Counted from the first letter of the stretch, positions 25,343 through 36,953 are shown. The stretch: DNA of 46,161 nt from Christensenella sp. UBA7588 (GCA_002478945.1 DLKM01000013.1:25662-71822); one strand, 5' to 3'. Numbers and translations: made by a program. The notes: generated by a model from the sequence alone, not told the origin.

Positions 25343-27021
25343 ATCGTTACGCACTTCTTTTGAAAAAACAAGTGTACGACGCACTTCCCGTACGCTCTCG
25401 CAAAAAAACGCTCTCCGATTGGACGGGCGTAATCGTCGTATTTGCGCTGACGGCGGCAATGATTGCCGTTTTTGCGTTTGTTTTTTCTCGTTTTGCAAAA
25501 ACGTATACCGCAATAAAAATCAATCGCGTTCTCGACGTCGCTTCGAGGCAATACGAGCTTATGTCGATAGGCTATTTCGCGCTTATCGTCGGCTTTGCGT
25601 TGTTCGGAATAACCTCTCTTTGCCACACTCTTTTCGAAAACAGCGATATTGAAATTCTCATCACGATGCCGTTTTCTTCGACGGAGATATTCCTGTCCAA
25701 AATCACGGCAATATATATCAAGCAGGCAATATTGTCCCTCGTTTGCGTGCCTGCGTTCAACTTTACGTTTTTCTGCGCTACGGACACGTTGAGCGTATAC
25801 GGCGGAATAATGACTTTCGTCGTCGCTTTGACGCTCCCCGTAATTCCGCTTGCCGTGGCTTCGATGCTCGTGCTTCCTTTCTATTTCGTAAAGAAACTGA
25901 TAAGTTCCCACTATGCAATCACTTTCGTTACCATAACGCTGATTGCAGGTTTATTCTGTTGGGGATATTCTTATATTTTCCGTATCGCGCAAGACTTGCT
26001 TACGAGCGGTCATATAACGACGCTTTTCAACGAAAAAGTAATGACGGGCATCGTGCGCTTTACAAGATTTAACTACCCCGCCAATCTGTACGCGTCGATA
26101 ATGCTCGGCAGAGAAATCGGCAAAAACGTAGGTATCGCCGTTGCGATATTCGTCTGCTCCGCGGCACTGTGCCTTATAATCGTCAGGGCTATATTCATAC
26201 AAGCGACGCATATCAACGTCGACGTGCGCATTCCTCATTCGACGAAGCACAAACTCGTTTTCACAAAAAACGGCAAACTCGGCTCGTTGCTTGCAAAAGA
26301 GTTCATTCTCGTTTTGCGCACTCCGAATTACGCATATATGTACTTTACCACCGCCGCCGTAATGCCCGTTATGGCGTATTACTCGGCAAGTATGGCGCAA
26401 AGTATGCTCGGCGGTCTTTTCGGAAACGTAAATCTCGGATTCGAGATATGCACGGTGGTAGTCATACTCTTTTCGACGCTTACAAACACTTTCTGTTCCA
26501 CAAACATCAGCAGAGACGGATATATGTCTATGACTCAAAAAGTTTTGCCGTACACTCCCTCTCAGATACTCGGCTCGAAAATAATTTTCTGTGCGATAAT
26601 CGCGGAATTGAGCGTTGCTTGCGCCTGTATCGTTTTCGGCTCTACGGGGCTTGAAAGCGCGCCCGACGCAATTCTTACGTTTTTATCGGCGTCGTTGTTT
26701 GCTTTTGCGCAGATAATCGGCGCGACCAAAAAAGACTTGCGCCACCCTCGTTTTTCTCGCTCGGAGGACGGAGAAATAAAGGAATCGAATTCCACCGTTT
26801 CCGCCGTGCTTGCAACGGGTCTGACGATGAGCCTCGTTATAGGCTTTGCGCTGTTGTTTGCACCGTTTGCACGTTTTGCAAAAGGAGACGAACTTTACGT
26901 AAACAAAGCGGCAAGTTACTCGCTCGCGGTATGTCTGCCGCTTGCGATGCTCGCTTCTTCGCTGGCTTATTATTTTGTAAATCTCAAAAAGGCGTACGCC
27001 GATTTGGACGCGGAGGAATGA
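25339..27021 (+). CDS. ABC-2 type permease, about 12 TM
   Basis: The 560-residue protein is mostly hydrophobic, with about 12 predicted membrane segments in two groups and a polar loop near residues 290-325. The first 30 residues are basic and cytoplasmic. The layout fits large ABC-2-like permeases of Bacillota, and the gene is translationally coupled to its ATPase. It ends one base before the secreted-protein gene starts, which strongly suggests co-translation and a shared task. No substrate-specific motif is seen. Confidence 0.85.
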   Translation: MNRYALLLKKQVYDALPVRSRKKTLSDWTGVIVVFALTAAMIAVFAFVFSRFAKTYTAIKINRVLDVASRQYELMSIGYFALIVGFALFGITSLCHTLFENSDIEILITMPFSSTEIFLSKITAIYIKQAILSLVCVPAFNFTFFCATDTLSVYGGIMTFVVALTLPVIPLAVASMLVLPFYFVKKLISSHYAITFVTITLIAGLFCWGYSYIFRIAQDLLTSGHITTLFNEKVMTGIVRFTRFNYPANLYASIMLGREIGKNVGIAVAIFVCSAALCLIIVRAIFIQATHINVDVRIPHSTKHKLVFTKNGKLGSLLAKEFILVLRTPNYAYMYFTTAAVMPVMAYYSASMAQSMLGGLFGNVNLGFEICTVVVILFSTLTNTFCSTNISRDGYMSMTQKVLPYTPSQILGSKIIFCAIIAELSVACACIVFGSTGLESAPDAILTFLSASLFAFAQIIGATKKDLRHPRFSRSEDGEIKESNSTVSAVLATGLTMSLVIGFALLFAPFARFAKGDELYVNKAASYSLAVCLPLAMLASSLAYYFVNLKKAYADLDAEE

Positions 27022-27022
27022 T

Positions 27023-30000
27023 ATGAAAAAAATCGTAACTGCACTTATGATAGTCCTTCCGCTCGTATTTCTCATCGCGCTGTTTGCCGTCACGAGCGCG
27101 GCAAGCGTATCTGCGGACATCTCCGCAAACGCTTTGCGCATAGCAAACAAAGGAGAAAACGGCGTATTTTCTTTTGATATAGCAAACTATAAAAATCCGA
27201 TGTACGAATCCGATTTGCAAATCGAAGTATTGCCCTACAAGGCAAAGAACAGAGCTTACACTCTCAAAATTACCGACGCATACACCGGAGAAGATACCGA
27301 TATAGTCACGCTTGCCGAGGACGGCTCTTTTGCCCTTCACGACGTCGGCGTGGCAAAACTGACTTATACGAGCGTTGACGGCGGCTATACCGACAGCGTT
27401 GTGTTCAACGTAGGCTCGAGCGGCGTGCTTTCCTACTCTCCGCTTCTTACGGATTTGCAAGGCAACGCGTATACGTTGAACGAGACGACGGAGGGCAACT
27501 ACTCCGCGACTATCCCCACAGGTACTTTCGTATTGAGCGGCAATTTCTATCCAAAGACGGTCTACCCCTCTCAATGCCGTTTCGAAAGCGAAAACTCCGA
27601 AGCAATCGCGATAAACGAAGTAAGCGGAAAACTGTATGCGAGATTCAACTGCGATACGAACGTAAAAATGCACGTCACGGACGCATTCGGAAATACCGTA
27701 ACGAAAACAGTATCGCTTAACGTGCGAAAACTCGGAGACGTAACCGTCAACGGCAACGTAGTCCCTGCGGACTCTGCCGCTTCGCAACCGACGATAATCG
27801 CGCCTCTCAACAGCAAATCTTTCACTCTTTACGTCGACTGCGACGGAGTCGAGGATAATAAAATCTCTCTTTCGGGAGTCAGAAACGCCTCTTACACGGT
27901 GCGCAAACTCGAAAAAGCGGGTTCGAGCGCATACGCGATAGACGTCGTATTGACAAATCCCGTAACTACGCCCGTTTCGGGAATGAGATGCGTCCTCAAA
28001 ATCAACGGTAAAGACGATAGCGCGCGATATTTCAAACTTTCGTTTGCGCAAAACGATTTTTCTGTAAACTCGTACGGCAATCCCGACGGAAAAGACGATT
28101 TGGTGCTTCTTGACGGCTCTGCGGTCAAATTTACCGTATCGGTCGAACCCGAAAGCGAACTGCAATATCAATGGAGAATACTCAACGAGAACGTCGCGAA
28201 AATTCTCTCTCAATCGGGAGAATACTGCTATGTTCAAGCAGTCGCAAACGGCGAAACGACTCTCGAAATAGAGTGGCAACGCATAAAAGACGGCTCCGTG
28301 GAGGAAAGCGGAATTATCACGAGAAAACTGGTGGTAACCGACGCTCACTCCTCCCTTATGTTCAACGAATCGACCACGGCGTACGGTCTTGGCAAACTCG
28401 CAATCGCAAATCGTCGCTTTGACGGTATGAACGTCATAAATGCCGACTATACGACGACCTTATACGACAACGTAATCGGAAAAGATACGGCGCAGATTGC
28501 CGTAACGGATTTTGAAAACATAAAATTGACGTCGTCGGACGACTCAATCGCAACCGCGGTCGTTACCGACGGAAAAGTGCGTCTCTCAATCAAAAAGACG
28601 GGAACCGTTACTATTTTCGCAAAATGGAAATATGCGGACAGCTTCAACGTGCAATCCGCCGCCCTTACGTTTAACGCGGTGGACGGAATATACGTTTCGA
28701 ACTACGCTCAACTCGTCGAAGCAGGAAAAAGAAACGAGCAAATAGTGCTTGAAAACGACGTATATCTCGGAGAAAACCTGTTTGACGAAAACGGAAAAGC
28801 GATATACGACGACGTTACGATGGGCGTAAAGTTGAGAGAGTATACGCAAGAGTTGCCCTCGACGTCGGATTGCAGATATTACGAAAACCTCGGCGGCGGA
28901 CATCCCAACGTGAGATACTGCTACGAGTTTACCAACAGCGTTTACGGCAACGGACATTTCATAAGCGCGGAATATATCACTAATATGCTCGACAGCACGG
29001 GCGTTTTGCGCGATTACGCGGTGTTCAGAGGTCCTCTCGATTTCGTTGCCGCAACGATGAGCGGAACTAAAATCGCGTCGGTAAAAGGACAGGACAACAT
29101 ATCCTTCCTCGTGCGCAAAAACGGAATAAAACTCGATAATATCGTGCTTAGCGGTTGCGACGACGAGTCCTTGTATGACGGAGAGCAAATGGAACTCAAC
29201 CTGCTCAACAACGTCGGCACTACTCTGGAAATAATGGCGGACGCATCCGTAAAAGATTGCCGTATAAAGAACGGTCGCACCTGCGTGAGAATATTCGGAC
29301 GAGAAATCGACAAGCAAAGCGCGGTCAACGTTCAGGCGGAAAGAATCAAAGTTACCATTGACGGTTGCAGAATGCAAACCGCCCGCGAATTCGTACTCAA
29401 AATAGGCACGAACCGTTATATGCAAGGCACGGAAGGAAACAAGGACACTCTTTCTCCGTCCTTCTACGACGAGAACGGCAACGAATATAAAGGTTACAAT
29501 TCCTCCGCTTGCGACAACCTCGCAAACGACGATTTCTTTGTGAACAACTACGTTCTTACGGACGTTACGCTCAAAGACAGCACTCTGTCAAAGAGCGGAT
29601 TGTTTACCGTCGCTATGGAAAGTCACTTTGCCGGAATATACCTCGACAAAGGCGCAGACATTATGACCGGCGCGCTCGACGGGTGGAAAGGACTTGCCGC
29701 AACGAGTTATTCGGCAATTCTGCACCTGAAAGGCAACGTGGTGCTGGAAGACTGGAAAGAACTTGACAAAGTCGACAGTTCCACGCTCATAGAAACGAAT
29801 CTCAACAGCGACACGCAACGCTTTGCGTTCCTCTCGCTCAACATAAAAGAAATGTTGCGCGCGATGAAAGATATGGACGAAAACTGCAAGAACCTAGTCA
29901 AAACCGTCAACGGCAAAGACTATGTACACGGCGGAATCGCTTTCTACGGCGGCGGAAAGAATTATCACATTCTGGATATGAACGGATACACCTTTGCGCC

Positions 30001-30151
30001 GATGAAACAATATAACGTAAATATCGACATACTCAAAAATTCTGCGGACGAAACGTTGCAGTTGCAAGGCTCTGCGCTTCCCAACGCCGCAGGTGCGGAA
30101 GATTTCCGCTTCGTTATGTTCGACGCAACGAGCGAATATTCGCCCTCATAA
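27023..30151 (+). CDS. Large secreted protein, Ig-like plus beta-helix-like regions
   Basis: The 1042-residue product has a signal peptide (residues 1 to about 31, basic MKK start, hydrophobic core, cleavage near SVSA). From about 32 to 550 it is beta-rich with several Ig-like units, for example the segment around DSIATAVVTDGKVRLSIKKTGTVTIFAKW, which is Big_2-like. From about 560 to the end, alternating N, D and G turns and 'IVLENDVYLG'-type strands suggest a parallel beta-helix. There is no C-terminal membrane anchor, sorting signal or lipobox, so it may be released or held by a partner. GGAGG precedes the ATG. It lies between the ABC-2 permease and a giant lipoprotein that has the same kind of C-terminal half. 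Confidence 0.85.
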   Translation: MKKIVTALMIVLPLVFLIALFAVTSAASVSADISANALRIANKGENGVFSFDIANYKNPMYESDLQIEVLPYKAKNRAYTLKITDAYTGEDTDIVTLAEDGSFALHDVGVAKLTYTSVDGGYTDSVVFNVGSSGVLSYSPLLTDLQGNAYTLNETTEGNYSATIPTGTFVLSGNFYPKTVYPSQCRFESENSEAIAINEVSGKLYARFNCDTNVKMHVTDAFGNTVTKTVSLNVRKLGDVTVNGNVVPADSAASQPTIIAPLNSKSFTLYVDCDGVEDNKISLSGVRNASYTVRKLEKAGSSAYAIDVVLTNPVTTPVSGMRCVLKINGKDDSARYFKLSFAQNDFSVNSYGNPDGKDDLVLLDGSAVKFTVSVEPESELQYQWRILNENVAKILSQSGEYCYVQAVANGETTLEIEWQRIKDGSVEESGIITRKLVVTDAHSSLMFNESTTAYGLGKLAIANRRFDGMNVINADYTTTLYDNVIGKDTAQIAVTDFENIKLTSSDDSIATAVVTDGKVRLSIKKTGTVTIFAKWKYADSFNVQSAALTFNAVDGIYVSNYAQLVEAGKRNEQIVLENDVYLGENLFDENGKAIYDDVTMGVKLREYTQELPSTSDCRYYENLGGGHPNVRYCYEFTNSVYGNGHFISAEYITNMLDSTGVLRDYAVFRGPLDFVAATMSGTKIASVKGQDNISFLVRKNGIKLDNIVLSGCDDESLYDGEQMELNLLNNVGTTLEIMADASVKDCRIKNGRTCVRIFGREIDKQSAVNVQAERIKVTIDGCRMQTAREFVLKIGTNRYMQGTEGNKDTLSPSFYDENGNEYKGYNSSACDNLANDDFFVNNYVLTDVTLKDSTLSKSGLFTVAMESHFAGIYLDKGADIMTGALDGWKGLAATSYSAILHLKGNVVLEDWKELDKVDSSTLIETNLNSDTQRFAFLSLNIKEMLRAMKDMDENCKNLVKTVNGKDYVHGGIAFYGGGKNYHILDMNGYTFAPMKQYNVNIDILKNSADETLQLQGSALPNAAGAEDFRFVMFDATSEYSPS

Positions 30152-30237
30152 AACAAAAATAACCGACAATATATCCGCAATCTCTTTTTCGCAACGAAAA
30201 ATATCGGGGAGAGGTAGATTGAAACGGGAGAACAGAA

Positions 30238-33200
30238 ATGAATAAGCAACAAAAACTGAACAGACTGTTTGCAATAGCGTTGGCTCTTGCATTGATAGTG
30301 TCCTGCGTGGCAACGCTCGTTGCCTGCAACGACGAAAACGGTCAGACCGCAACGATAACCGTATCGTTCGACTTAAACGACGGCGTTTCGCAACCGTTGC
30401 AAAAGACGTTTAACTCGAAAGAGGAAGTAGACTTCACTCCGCCGACTCGCGAGGAATACGATTTTGTGAAATGGACGCTCGATAAAGAGGGTACGCAAGA
30501 CTACGTCAAGGGCAACATTCAATCGGGCGCAACGCTTTACGCACAATGGAAGATAAAGACGTTCGCCGTGTATTTCTTCGTCTCAGACGTCGATACGCCC
30601 GTATACGTCCAAACCGTAGAATACGGCAAAGCGGCAACCGCGCCTTCCGACGAATTGATTGCGCAAAATCTCGCAGAGGGAGACGTATTTGTAGGTTGGA
30701 GCGAAACTTTCGACTGCGTTAAAAGCGAACTTTACGTTTACGCCGTAACCGCAAAAGCAAATTGCACGGTCATATTCAAAAACGGAGACGAAGTTATATC
30801 CGAAGTTCAGGGCAAATACGGACAACTCGTGGACGTACCCGACGGCAACGCTTTGAGCGCGCCTTTCGGTTACGAATTCGATAGTTGGCAAGACGCCGAC
30901 GGCAACGTCGCGGTAAACGGACAAACCGTATTCAAATCGGACGCGGTATATTCTGCGCATTGGGTTTTGACCTCCCCGTCGATGCCGACCGTTAAAGGAA
31001 ATCTCAACGTCGTATACGGTCAGAGCGTAGAGCTAAGCGCGGACGTAGACGATAAAATCGACGGCGTCGATTATACTTACGAATGGTACGTCTCGGGCAA
31101 AAAAGTTGCGGACGGCAAAGACGTATCCATAAGCAATCTCGCTTGCGGAACGTACTACGTCAGATGCTCCGCTTATGCGACGAAAGGAACCGACAAGAGT
31201 TATCCCGCAAACAAAACCGTTACGGTTTTTGTGCAAAAAGCCACTTTATCCGTCACAATCTCAACAATAAACGTCAAATACGGCGATTCGTTGCCGTCTT
31301 ATGCGTTTGAATATTCGGGATTCGTCTACGATGACGACGAAAGCGTCGTGGACGATACGAACGTAATCGTAAGCACTCCTTACGAGCAATTCTCTCCCGT
31401 CGGAGAATACGAAATCGAAGCAAGCGGTTTTGCTTCCGACAACTACGATATAGTATTTACGACGAGCAAAATAGTAGTAAACAAAAAAGAAGTCTCGGCA
31501 AAAGCTCCGTTCGTTTTCGGCAAAAACTACGACGGACAAACATTGTCGCAAACTTTTGCAACGGCTAGTTTCGAAGGTGTATGCGAAGGTCACGTTTTGT
31601 CGCTTGTCCTCACTACAAATTCGAGCGTCGTGGGACAATACGACTATGCAGACGGCAATATTACGAGCGTTCTCAAAATCTCGGACGCCGACGGACAAAA
31701 CGTCACGAGCAACTATTCCGTTTCGTATTCGGCTGTCGCGACAATCTCTCTTGCAACTATTGACGATAGCGACTACACCGTCCCGACTGCCGAAGAAAAT
31801 ACTTTCGTTTATGACGCACACGCGCACGGAGAACCCGTAAGAAGCGACGAATTTTATGTTACTTACTCCGCAACGTCGGACGGCGAATATACCTCAGAGC
31901 AACTGCATTTCGTCGACGCGGGCGTATACACGGTATATTATAAGGTATCGCACGAAAATTATCTCACGGTAAACGGAAGCTACGTCGTGACAATCAACAA
32001 AGCCAAACTCGACGTCACTATAAAGAATCAATCCACGGTGTACGGCGCGGATTTCGAATTTGACCAAACTTTGTTCAGCGTAAGCGGAAACGACTATCAT
32101 ACTCTGTCGTACGCTATATCCTGCGCGTACGAAGTAGGAAACGACGCAGGCGCGTATCCTATCGAACTTATAATCGACGACGCGCGCGGAACCGCTTCTC
32201 GCAACTTTGACATAACCGTCAACGACGCGGTTCTTACCGTGGAAAAAGCACCGCTAAACGTCACGCTCAATCCCGTTTCCGTCACTTACGGAGACGCTCT
32301 CGTCCTCGACGTAGAAAAACTTGCGACGGCAAGCGGGCTTTATAAGACGGACGTACTTGCAAACGTCGTTACGCTTGCCACCGACTATGCGGCGGACAAA
32401 AACCACGGCGTAAACGGCGAATACTATGTTTACTGCTCTCTTAACGACGAAAACGGCAATTATACTTTGTCTGCCGAAAAAGCAAAAGTCACGGTTGTCA
32501 AACGTCAACTTCGAGTAAGACTCAACGATATGAGCGTAATGTACGGCGAAAGCATAGGAAAGTACGACTTCACTATTGTGGACGGCACTTTGGCGGAGGA
32601 AGACGACGCATACTCCGTCGTAAACTGCCAAAGCGACTACGTTGCGGAATTCAACAATTACACTCCCGCAGGCAACGTCGTGATAACGGCAACCTCGGGT
32701 AACGTCAACTACGAACTAACCGTAGAAAACAACGCTATTCTCGAAGTAACAAAGAGACCCGTTACAATACGTTTAATTCCGTCGGCGGATTTGTACTACG
32801 GCAGAGACGCATCTAATATTATCAACCCTCTCAATCTCAGCATAACGGTCACTTCGGACATTGCGGAAGCAGGCGGAGAATATATCAGATACAGTAGTTA
32901 TTACTCCTTCACTCTCGTTCGCGGACAATACGGCACGGATTCCGACGAGGAATACGTTATCGGTATGACAGGCAGTTTCGAATTGCGCGCTACGCCGACG
33001 GACAACAGCGTCACTCGAAACTACGATATAACCGTCACTTCCGACGAAATAAAAGTCGCGCCGACGACTTATATCCTCGAAATGCAAAAGACGTTTGCCT
33101 ACAACAAGGGTAACGTCGCAACTTTCAACATTGCGGACGCACTTAAAAACGTCGTATGCGAGGGAGACGAAATCAAAGGCACGATAAGCACCAAATCGGG

Positions 33201-36200
33201 CGAAATCGGCGTATACGAATTTGTCAAAAACTACAAAGAACAAGACTTCCTGAATATGTTTGACGTCAACGGCTTCAAGGTAATCAACTCGGACGGAGAC
33301 GACGTGACGGCATACTACGAGATGGATTATTACTCCTTCGACATCAAACTCGAGATTGTGGACATAAGCATTGCGCACAACGTGCAGAGTCTGACGAAAT
33401 ACGAATACGACGGCTACGATTTCAACGTCGAAGTGGACGTCCTCGAGGATAACGTAACGCTCGAATACAGCATCGACAACGAGAATTGGACAACCGTAGT
33501 TCCCTCTTTCAAAGACGTTCTCCGCGACGAATCTTATCAGATACAAGCATATACTGTATATTACAGACTTTCAAAATATATTGACGGCATAGACGAGCCT
33601 GTCGTATTCGAAAGCAGTTACAAAGTGCAAATCGAGCCGAGAAAAGCGTATATAAAAGCTCTCGACCAGTACGTGACGTACGGAGACACGTTCACTATCG
33701 ACCAAACCGCATACGAGTACGAAAACATCGTTGCAGACGACGTGCAATACTTGAAAACTTCGATTATAACGTACGGTTACAAAGACGGCGCGGACGTAGG
33801 TAAATACACTCTCCGCATAAGCGCAAACATCAACGACAACTATCTCACGGAATCGACAAACGGCACCCTTTACGTCACGGCAAGGAGCGTTAAACTTGTC
33901 CAAAACACCGACTACGAAGTCGTATACGGCGAACAAGCGGGAGTGTTTACCGATTTCAGAATCATTGACGACGATGAAAACGCATACGAGGACGCAAGAC
34001 AGTATATAACCGTAACGCCCGTATATAAAGTCGGCGACGTCGTAGGCGTTTATAGCGTGACTGCAACCTGCTCGAGCAGAAACTACGAGGTAAGGAGCGA
34101 CATATATATCGACCTCGAAGTTATACCGAGAAATATTACCGTCAAGACAAACGATGCGCGTTTCGTTTACGGACAAAATATCGTACTCGATTATACGATT
34201 ACCGAAGGCACTTTATACGGAGACGACAAGCTCGAAATAACCTTCGATTTTGCCGAGAAAAACGTCGGAAAATACGAGGTTATGCCTCGCTTCGACAGCA
34301 ATACCGGTGCGAACGCAAATTACGACATATCAACGTATGACGGGGTTATAACTATCGAAAAAGCCACTTTAACCGTCGCTTTGAGCAAAACGCAAACCAT
34401 AACCTACGGAGACGATATGCCGAATTACGACGTTACGTACACGGGTTTTGCATACGATGAAACGACCTCCGTTCTTAAAGGAATGTTCGCGATACTTTGC
34501 GATTACCACGGCGCAAAACGCGCAGGTACGTTTGACGTGATAATCGGCTCGCTTACGGCGGACAACTATAACGTCGTATATGTAAACTCCACTCTTATCG
34601 TAAAGAAAGCGGCTCTCACTATAACGGCAAAACCGCACGAGGCAATCGTCTACGGCGACGACGTACCCAACGATTTCGAGTACGAAGCGACGGGCTTTGT
34701 AAACGGCGACGACGAGAATTTGCTCGCGGGCAAAGTTTCATTCTCCACCCTCTACTTCAAGGGCGCGGACGCAAGCTCTGCGAAGTACACTTTTAACATG
34801 GTTTGCTCCGAACTCGAAAACTATATCGTCAACGTCGGTTCCTCTCAAACGCTCGTAGTAAACAAAGCGGACTACACCAAAGCGCAAGTGGAAGAAGCTC
34901 TTGCGAAGGTATCCTTTGCAAGCACTTATAAATACGGCGAAACTCTCGGCGCATACTCGTTGACGGGTACGGGCTTCGATTGGATAAACCACAACGAACT
35001 CGTAACTTGCGATATGAACGAAACGGGTTATCGCGTGAATTACTGCAAAGACAAGGTAAACTACAACGTATTCGACGACGGCGCGACGTATATAAAAATC
35101 AATCTTGCAAAAGCCGACGCTTCGTTTGAATTCGACGGAGAATTCGGCGCGAGATGGACGGGAAAACCCATTGACTTCGCGTCGATTATGAGCGGCACGA
35201 CCTGCCCCGACGGCACAGTATCCGCAAGTCTTTTGGCTCACGTTGCAGGCTGGAATCCGACTTTCACTTATTCTATCGTCGAACCGTCGGGCATAACGCA
35301 AATGATTGACGGCGGCATTTACAAAGTCAGAGTGAGCGCAAGCGAAACCGCAAACTACAATGCAGCGTATATCGACGTCACGTTCAACGTATTTGCGGCG
35401 CAACTCGGCAACGTATATATGACAGTAGAAAACGCTCTCGAAAAAGCAAAATCAGGCGATACGGTTTATCTCGTAGGCAATGCGTTCTTGTCAAAGAACG
35501 TTACCGTGCAAAACGGCGTAACGCTTATCCTCGGTCTCAAAACCGCAAATTACACCCACACTCTCGGTAAAGTCGATACTTCCGCGGAATACGCGGCGGA
35601 CGGACTTGCCGATTATGCGTGGAAAACCCTCGCTCCCGACTACACTCTCACGATTCGCAACGGCGCGACGCTCACGTTGACAAACGGCAACGTTCTCGTC
35701 GCAGGATTGCTCGGCCACGCAGGTACGAGTTTCGAGGGACACACATCGGGCGCGTACAGCAAGATAATCAACGACGGCGCAATCGTCGTAAACGGCGGAA
35801 TCTTCGATATAAGAGGTTTGGTAACGGGAAGCGGAAACATCGTTTTCAACGGCGGCAACGTATATTGTCCGTTTGTTGTCAGAGATTTCAAAGGCGGAGA
35901 TTACACCGTAAATAAATGCTGGTCTCTCGTATCGTCGACGAAAATCGCTCCGTTCAGCGAATACGAGATGCCCAACATTCAATGCACAAGCAGATACTAC
36001 TCGGGAGCGACTCTTTCGGGATATGCCGATTTGTACGCAAACAAACAACACAATATCACAACGATAAAAGCCATTTCGGCAAACGGTATTTTGCGCATAT
36101 CCGAGGGCGGATACGTCGAAAAATCGTACGATTCGACAACGGGCGTTACGACGCTCACTCTCGTAGGCAACGTTACGCTCGGTTCTCTCGAATTGAAAGT

Positions 36201-36678
36201 GACGTATTTGCTTGCGACGAAAACCGTCAAAATGAGCGACACTTTCTTCCCGATTCCTTGGACGTATAACGTAAATATCGGCAACGGCTCTGACGCAACC
36301 GCGGTAACCGCTCCGCACGATTACAAAGTTATGCCGAGCGGCAAAATAACCGTAAACGCAAACGCAAAACTCACGACGACGGGCAACGTAATCGTATATA
36401 GCAATTTCGTGGACCAAAAAGTCGGCAAAGTGAACGGATTGATTTATCCCGAAAGCAAAGGCAAAGCAGGCTTCCTCGTTCTTAACGGAGGAGAATACGA
36501 AGCGAACGCTTTCGGCGGCATAGTATCCGTAACCCAAGCGGGCGGCAATGTAAAAATCAACAAAACCACTTCCGTCACGGCTTACGAACATTCCTACGAC
36601 GATAAATTCTCGTTTACGGAAGACGCGAGACTCGAAAACGGCACAATACTTGAAAAAGGCACGCTTTACACGCTTTGA
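30238..36678 (+). CDS. Giant surface lipoprotein with InlB-type and MBG-type repeats
   Basis: The 2146-residue product has a lipoprotein signal, with lipobox LVAC and Cys30. Residues about 38-240 hold three InlB B-type repeats (the first ends in LYAQWK, the third in YSAHW). An Ig-like unit follows at about 245-335. Next comes an array of MBG-type beta modules of about 80 residues, each opening with a 'YG(D/E/Q)' turn near residues 348, 602, 684, 769, 854, 1148, 1230, 1311, 1390, 1472 and 1566. The end (about 1720-2146) looks like a beta-helix. It should extend far from the membrane, as adhesins do. GGGAGA lies upstream of the ATG. It is the last and largest gene of the ABC-2 operon. Confidence 0.9.
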   Translation: MNKQQKLNRLFAIALALALIVSCVATLVACNDENGQTATITVSFDLNDGVSQPLQKTFNSKEEVDFTPPTREEYDFVKWTLDKEGTQDYVKGNIQSGATLYAQWKIKTFAVYFFVSDVDTPVYVQTVEYGKAATAPSDELIAQNLAEGDVFVGWSETFDCVKSELYVYAVTAKANCTVIFKNGDEVISEVQGKYGQLVDVPDGNALSAPFGYEFDSWQDADGNVAVNGQTVFKSDAVYSAHWVLTSPSMPTVKGNLNVVYGQSVELSADVDDKIDGVDYTYEWYVSGKKVADGKDVSISNLACGTYYVRCSAYATKGTDKSYPANKTVTVFVQKATLSVTISTINVKYGDSLPSYAFEYSGFVYDDDESVVDDTNVIVSTPYEQFSPVGEYEIEASGFASDNYDIVFTTSKIVVNKKEVSAKAPFVFGKNYDGQTLSQTFATASFEGVCEGHVLSLVLTTNSSVVGQYDYADGNITSVLKISDADGQNVTSNYSVSYSAVATISLATIDDSDYTVPTAEENTFVYDAHAHGEPVRSDEFYVTYSATSDGEYTSEQLHFVDAGVYTVYYKVSHENYLTVNGSYVVTINKAKLDVTIKNQSTVYGADFEFDQTLFSVSGNDYHTLSYAISCAYEVGNDAGAYPIELIIDDARGTASRNFDITVNDAVLTVEKAPLNVTLNPVSVTYGDALVLDVEKLATASGLYKTDVLANVVTLATDYAADKNHGVNGEYYVYCSLNDENGNYTLSAEKAKVTVVKRQLRVRLNDMSVMYGESIGKYDFTIVDGTLAEEDDAYSVVNCQSDYVAEFNNYTPAGNVVITATSGNVNYELTVENNAILEVTKRPVTIRLIPSADLYYGRDASNIINPLNLSITVTSDIAEAGGEYIRYSSYYSFTLVRGQYGTDSDEEYVIGMTGSFELRATPTDNSVTRNYDITVTSDEIKVAPTTYILEMQKTFAYNKGNVATFNIADALKNVVCEGDEIKGTISTKSGEIGVYEFVKNYKEQDFLNMFDVNGFKVINSDGDDVTAYYEMDYYSFDIKLEIVDISIAHNVQSLTKYEYDGYDFNVEVDVLEDNVTLEYSIDNENWTTVVPSFKDVLRDESYQIQAYTVYYRLSKYIDGIDEPVVFESSYKVQIEPRKAYIKALDQYVTYGDTFTIDQTAYEYENIVADDVQYLKTSIITYGYKDGADVGKYTLRISANINDNYLTESTNGTLYVTARSVKLVQNTDYEVVYGEQAGVFTDFRIIDDDENAYEDARQYITVTPVYKVGDVVGVYSVTATCSSRNYEVRSDIYIDLEVIPRNITVKTNDARFVYGQNIVLDYTITEGTLYGDDKLEITFDFAEKNVGKYEVMPRFDSNTGANANYDISTYDGVITIEKATLTVALSKTQTITYGDDMPNYDVTYTGFAYDETTSVLKGMFAILCDYHGAKRAGTFDVIIGSLTADNYNVVYVNSTLIVKKAALTITAKPHEAIVYGDDVPNDFEYEATGFVNGDDENLLAGKVSFSTLYFKGADASSAKYTFNMVCSELENYIVNVGSSQTLVVNKADYTKAQVEEALAKVSFASTYKYGETLGAYSLTGTGFDWINHNELVTCDMNETGYRVNYCKDKVNYNVFDDGATYIKINLAKADASFEFDGEFGARWTGKPIDFASIMSGTTCPDGTVSASLLAHVAGWNPTFTYSIVEPSGITQMIDGGIYKVRVSASETANYNAAYIDVTFNVFAAQLGNVYMTVENALEKAKSGDTVYLVGNAFLSKNVTVQNGVTLILGLKTANYTHTLGKVDTSAEYAADGLADYAWKTLAPDYTLTIRNGATLTLTNGNVLVAGLLGHAGTSFEGHTSGAYSKIINDGAIVVNGGIFDIRGLVTGSGNIVFNGGNVYCPFVVRDFKGGDYTVNKCWSLVSSTKIAPFSEYEMPNIQCTSRYYSGATLSGYADLYANKQHNITTIKAISANGILRISEGGYVEKSYDSTTGVTTLTLVGNVTLGSLELKVTYLLATKTVKMSDTFFPIPWTYNVNIGNGSDATAVTAPHDYKVMPSGKITVNANAKLTTTGNVIVYSNFVDQKVGKVNGLIYPESKGKAGFLVLNGGEYEANAFGGIVSVTQAGGNVKINKTTSVTAYEHSYDDKFSFTEDARLENGTILEKGTLYTL

Positions 36679-36703
36679 TAAAGCGATGAAATTTGCAAAA
36701 AAT

Positions 36704-36744
36704 ATAGAAAAACGGCTTTCGCTCGAAAGTCGTTTTTCTATTTG
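36704..36744 (+). terminator. Terminator of the giant lipoprotein operon
   Basis: TAGAAAAACGGCTTTC pairs with GAAAGTCGTTTTTCTA around GCTC with one wobble pair; T-rich sequence follows. Nothing convincing lies between it and 36953. Confidence 0.85.
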
Positions 36745-36953
36745 TCGTTTCTTAACACTCCCCGTCTTTGCTTCGTCGTCCGCTTTGCGCAAAGGCTCGG
36801 AGCGAGCAAACTTTACGCCGATTGCAATTTGAGTTTTATCGGACTCGTTTCAAAGCAAATGACGGTTGCGCGGTTTGAAAAACAAAAATCCGACGAACTT
36901 TTTGCAAACCGCCTGTTCGGTTATTTGCATAAACTCATCGGAGATTTTTGTCG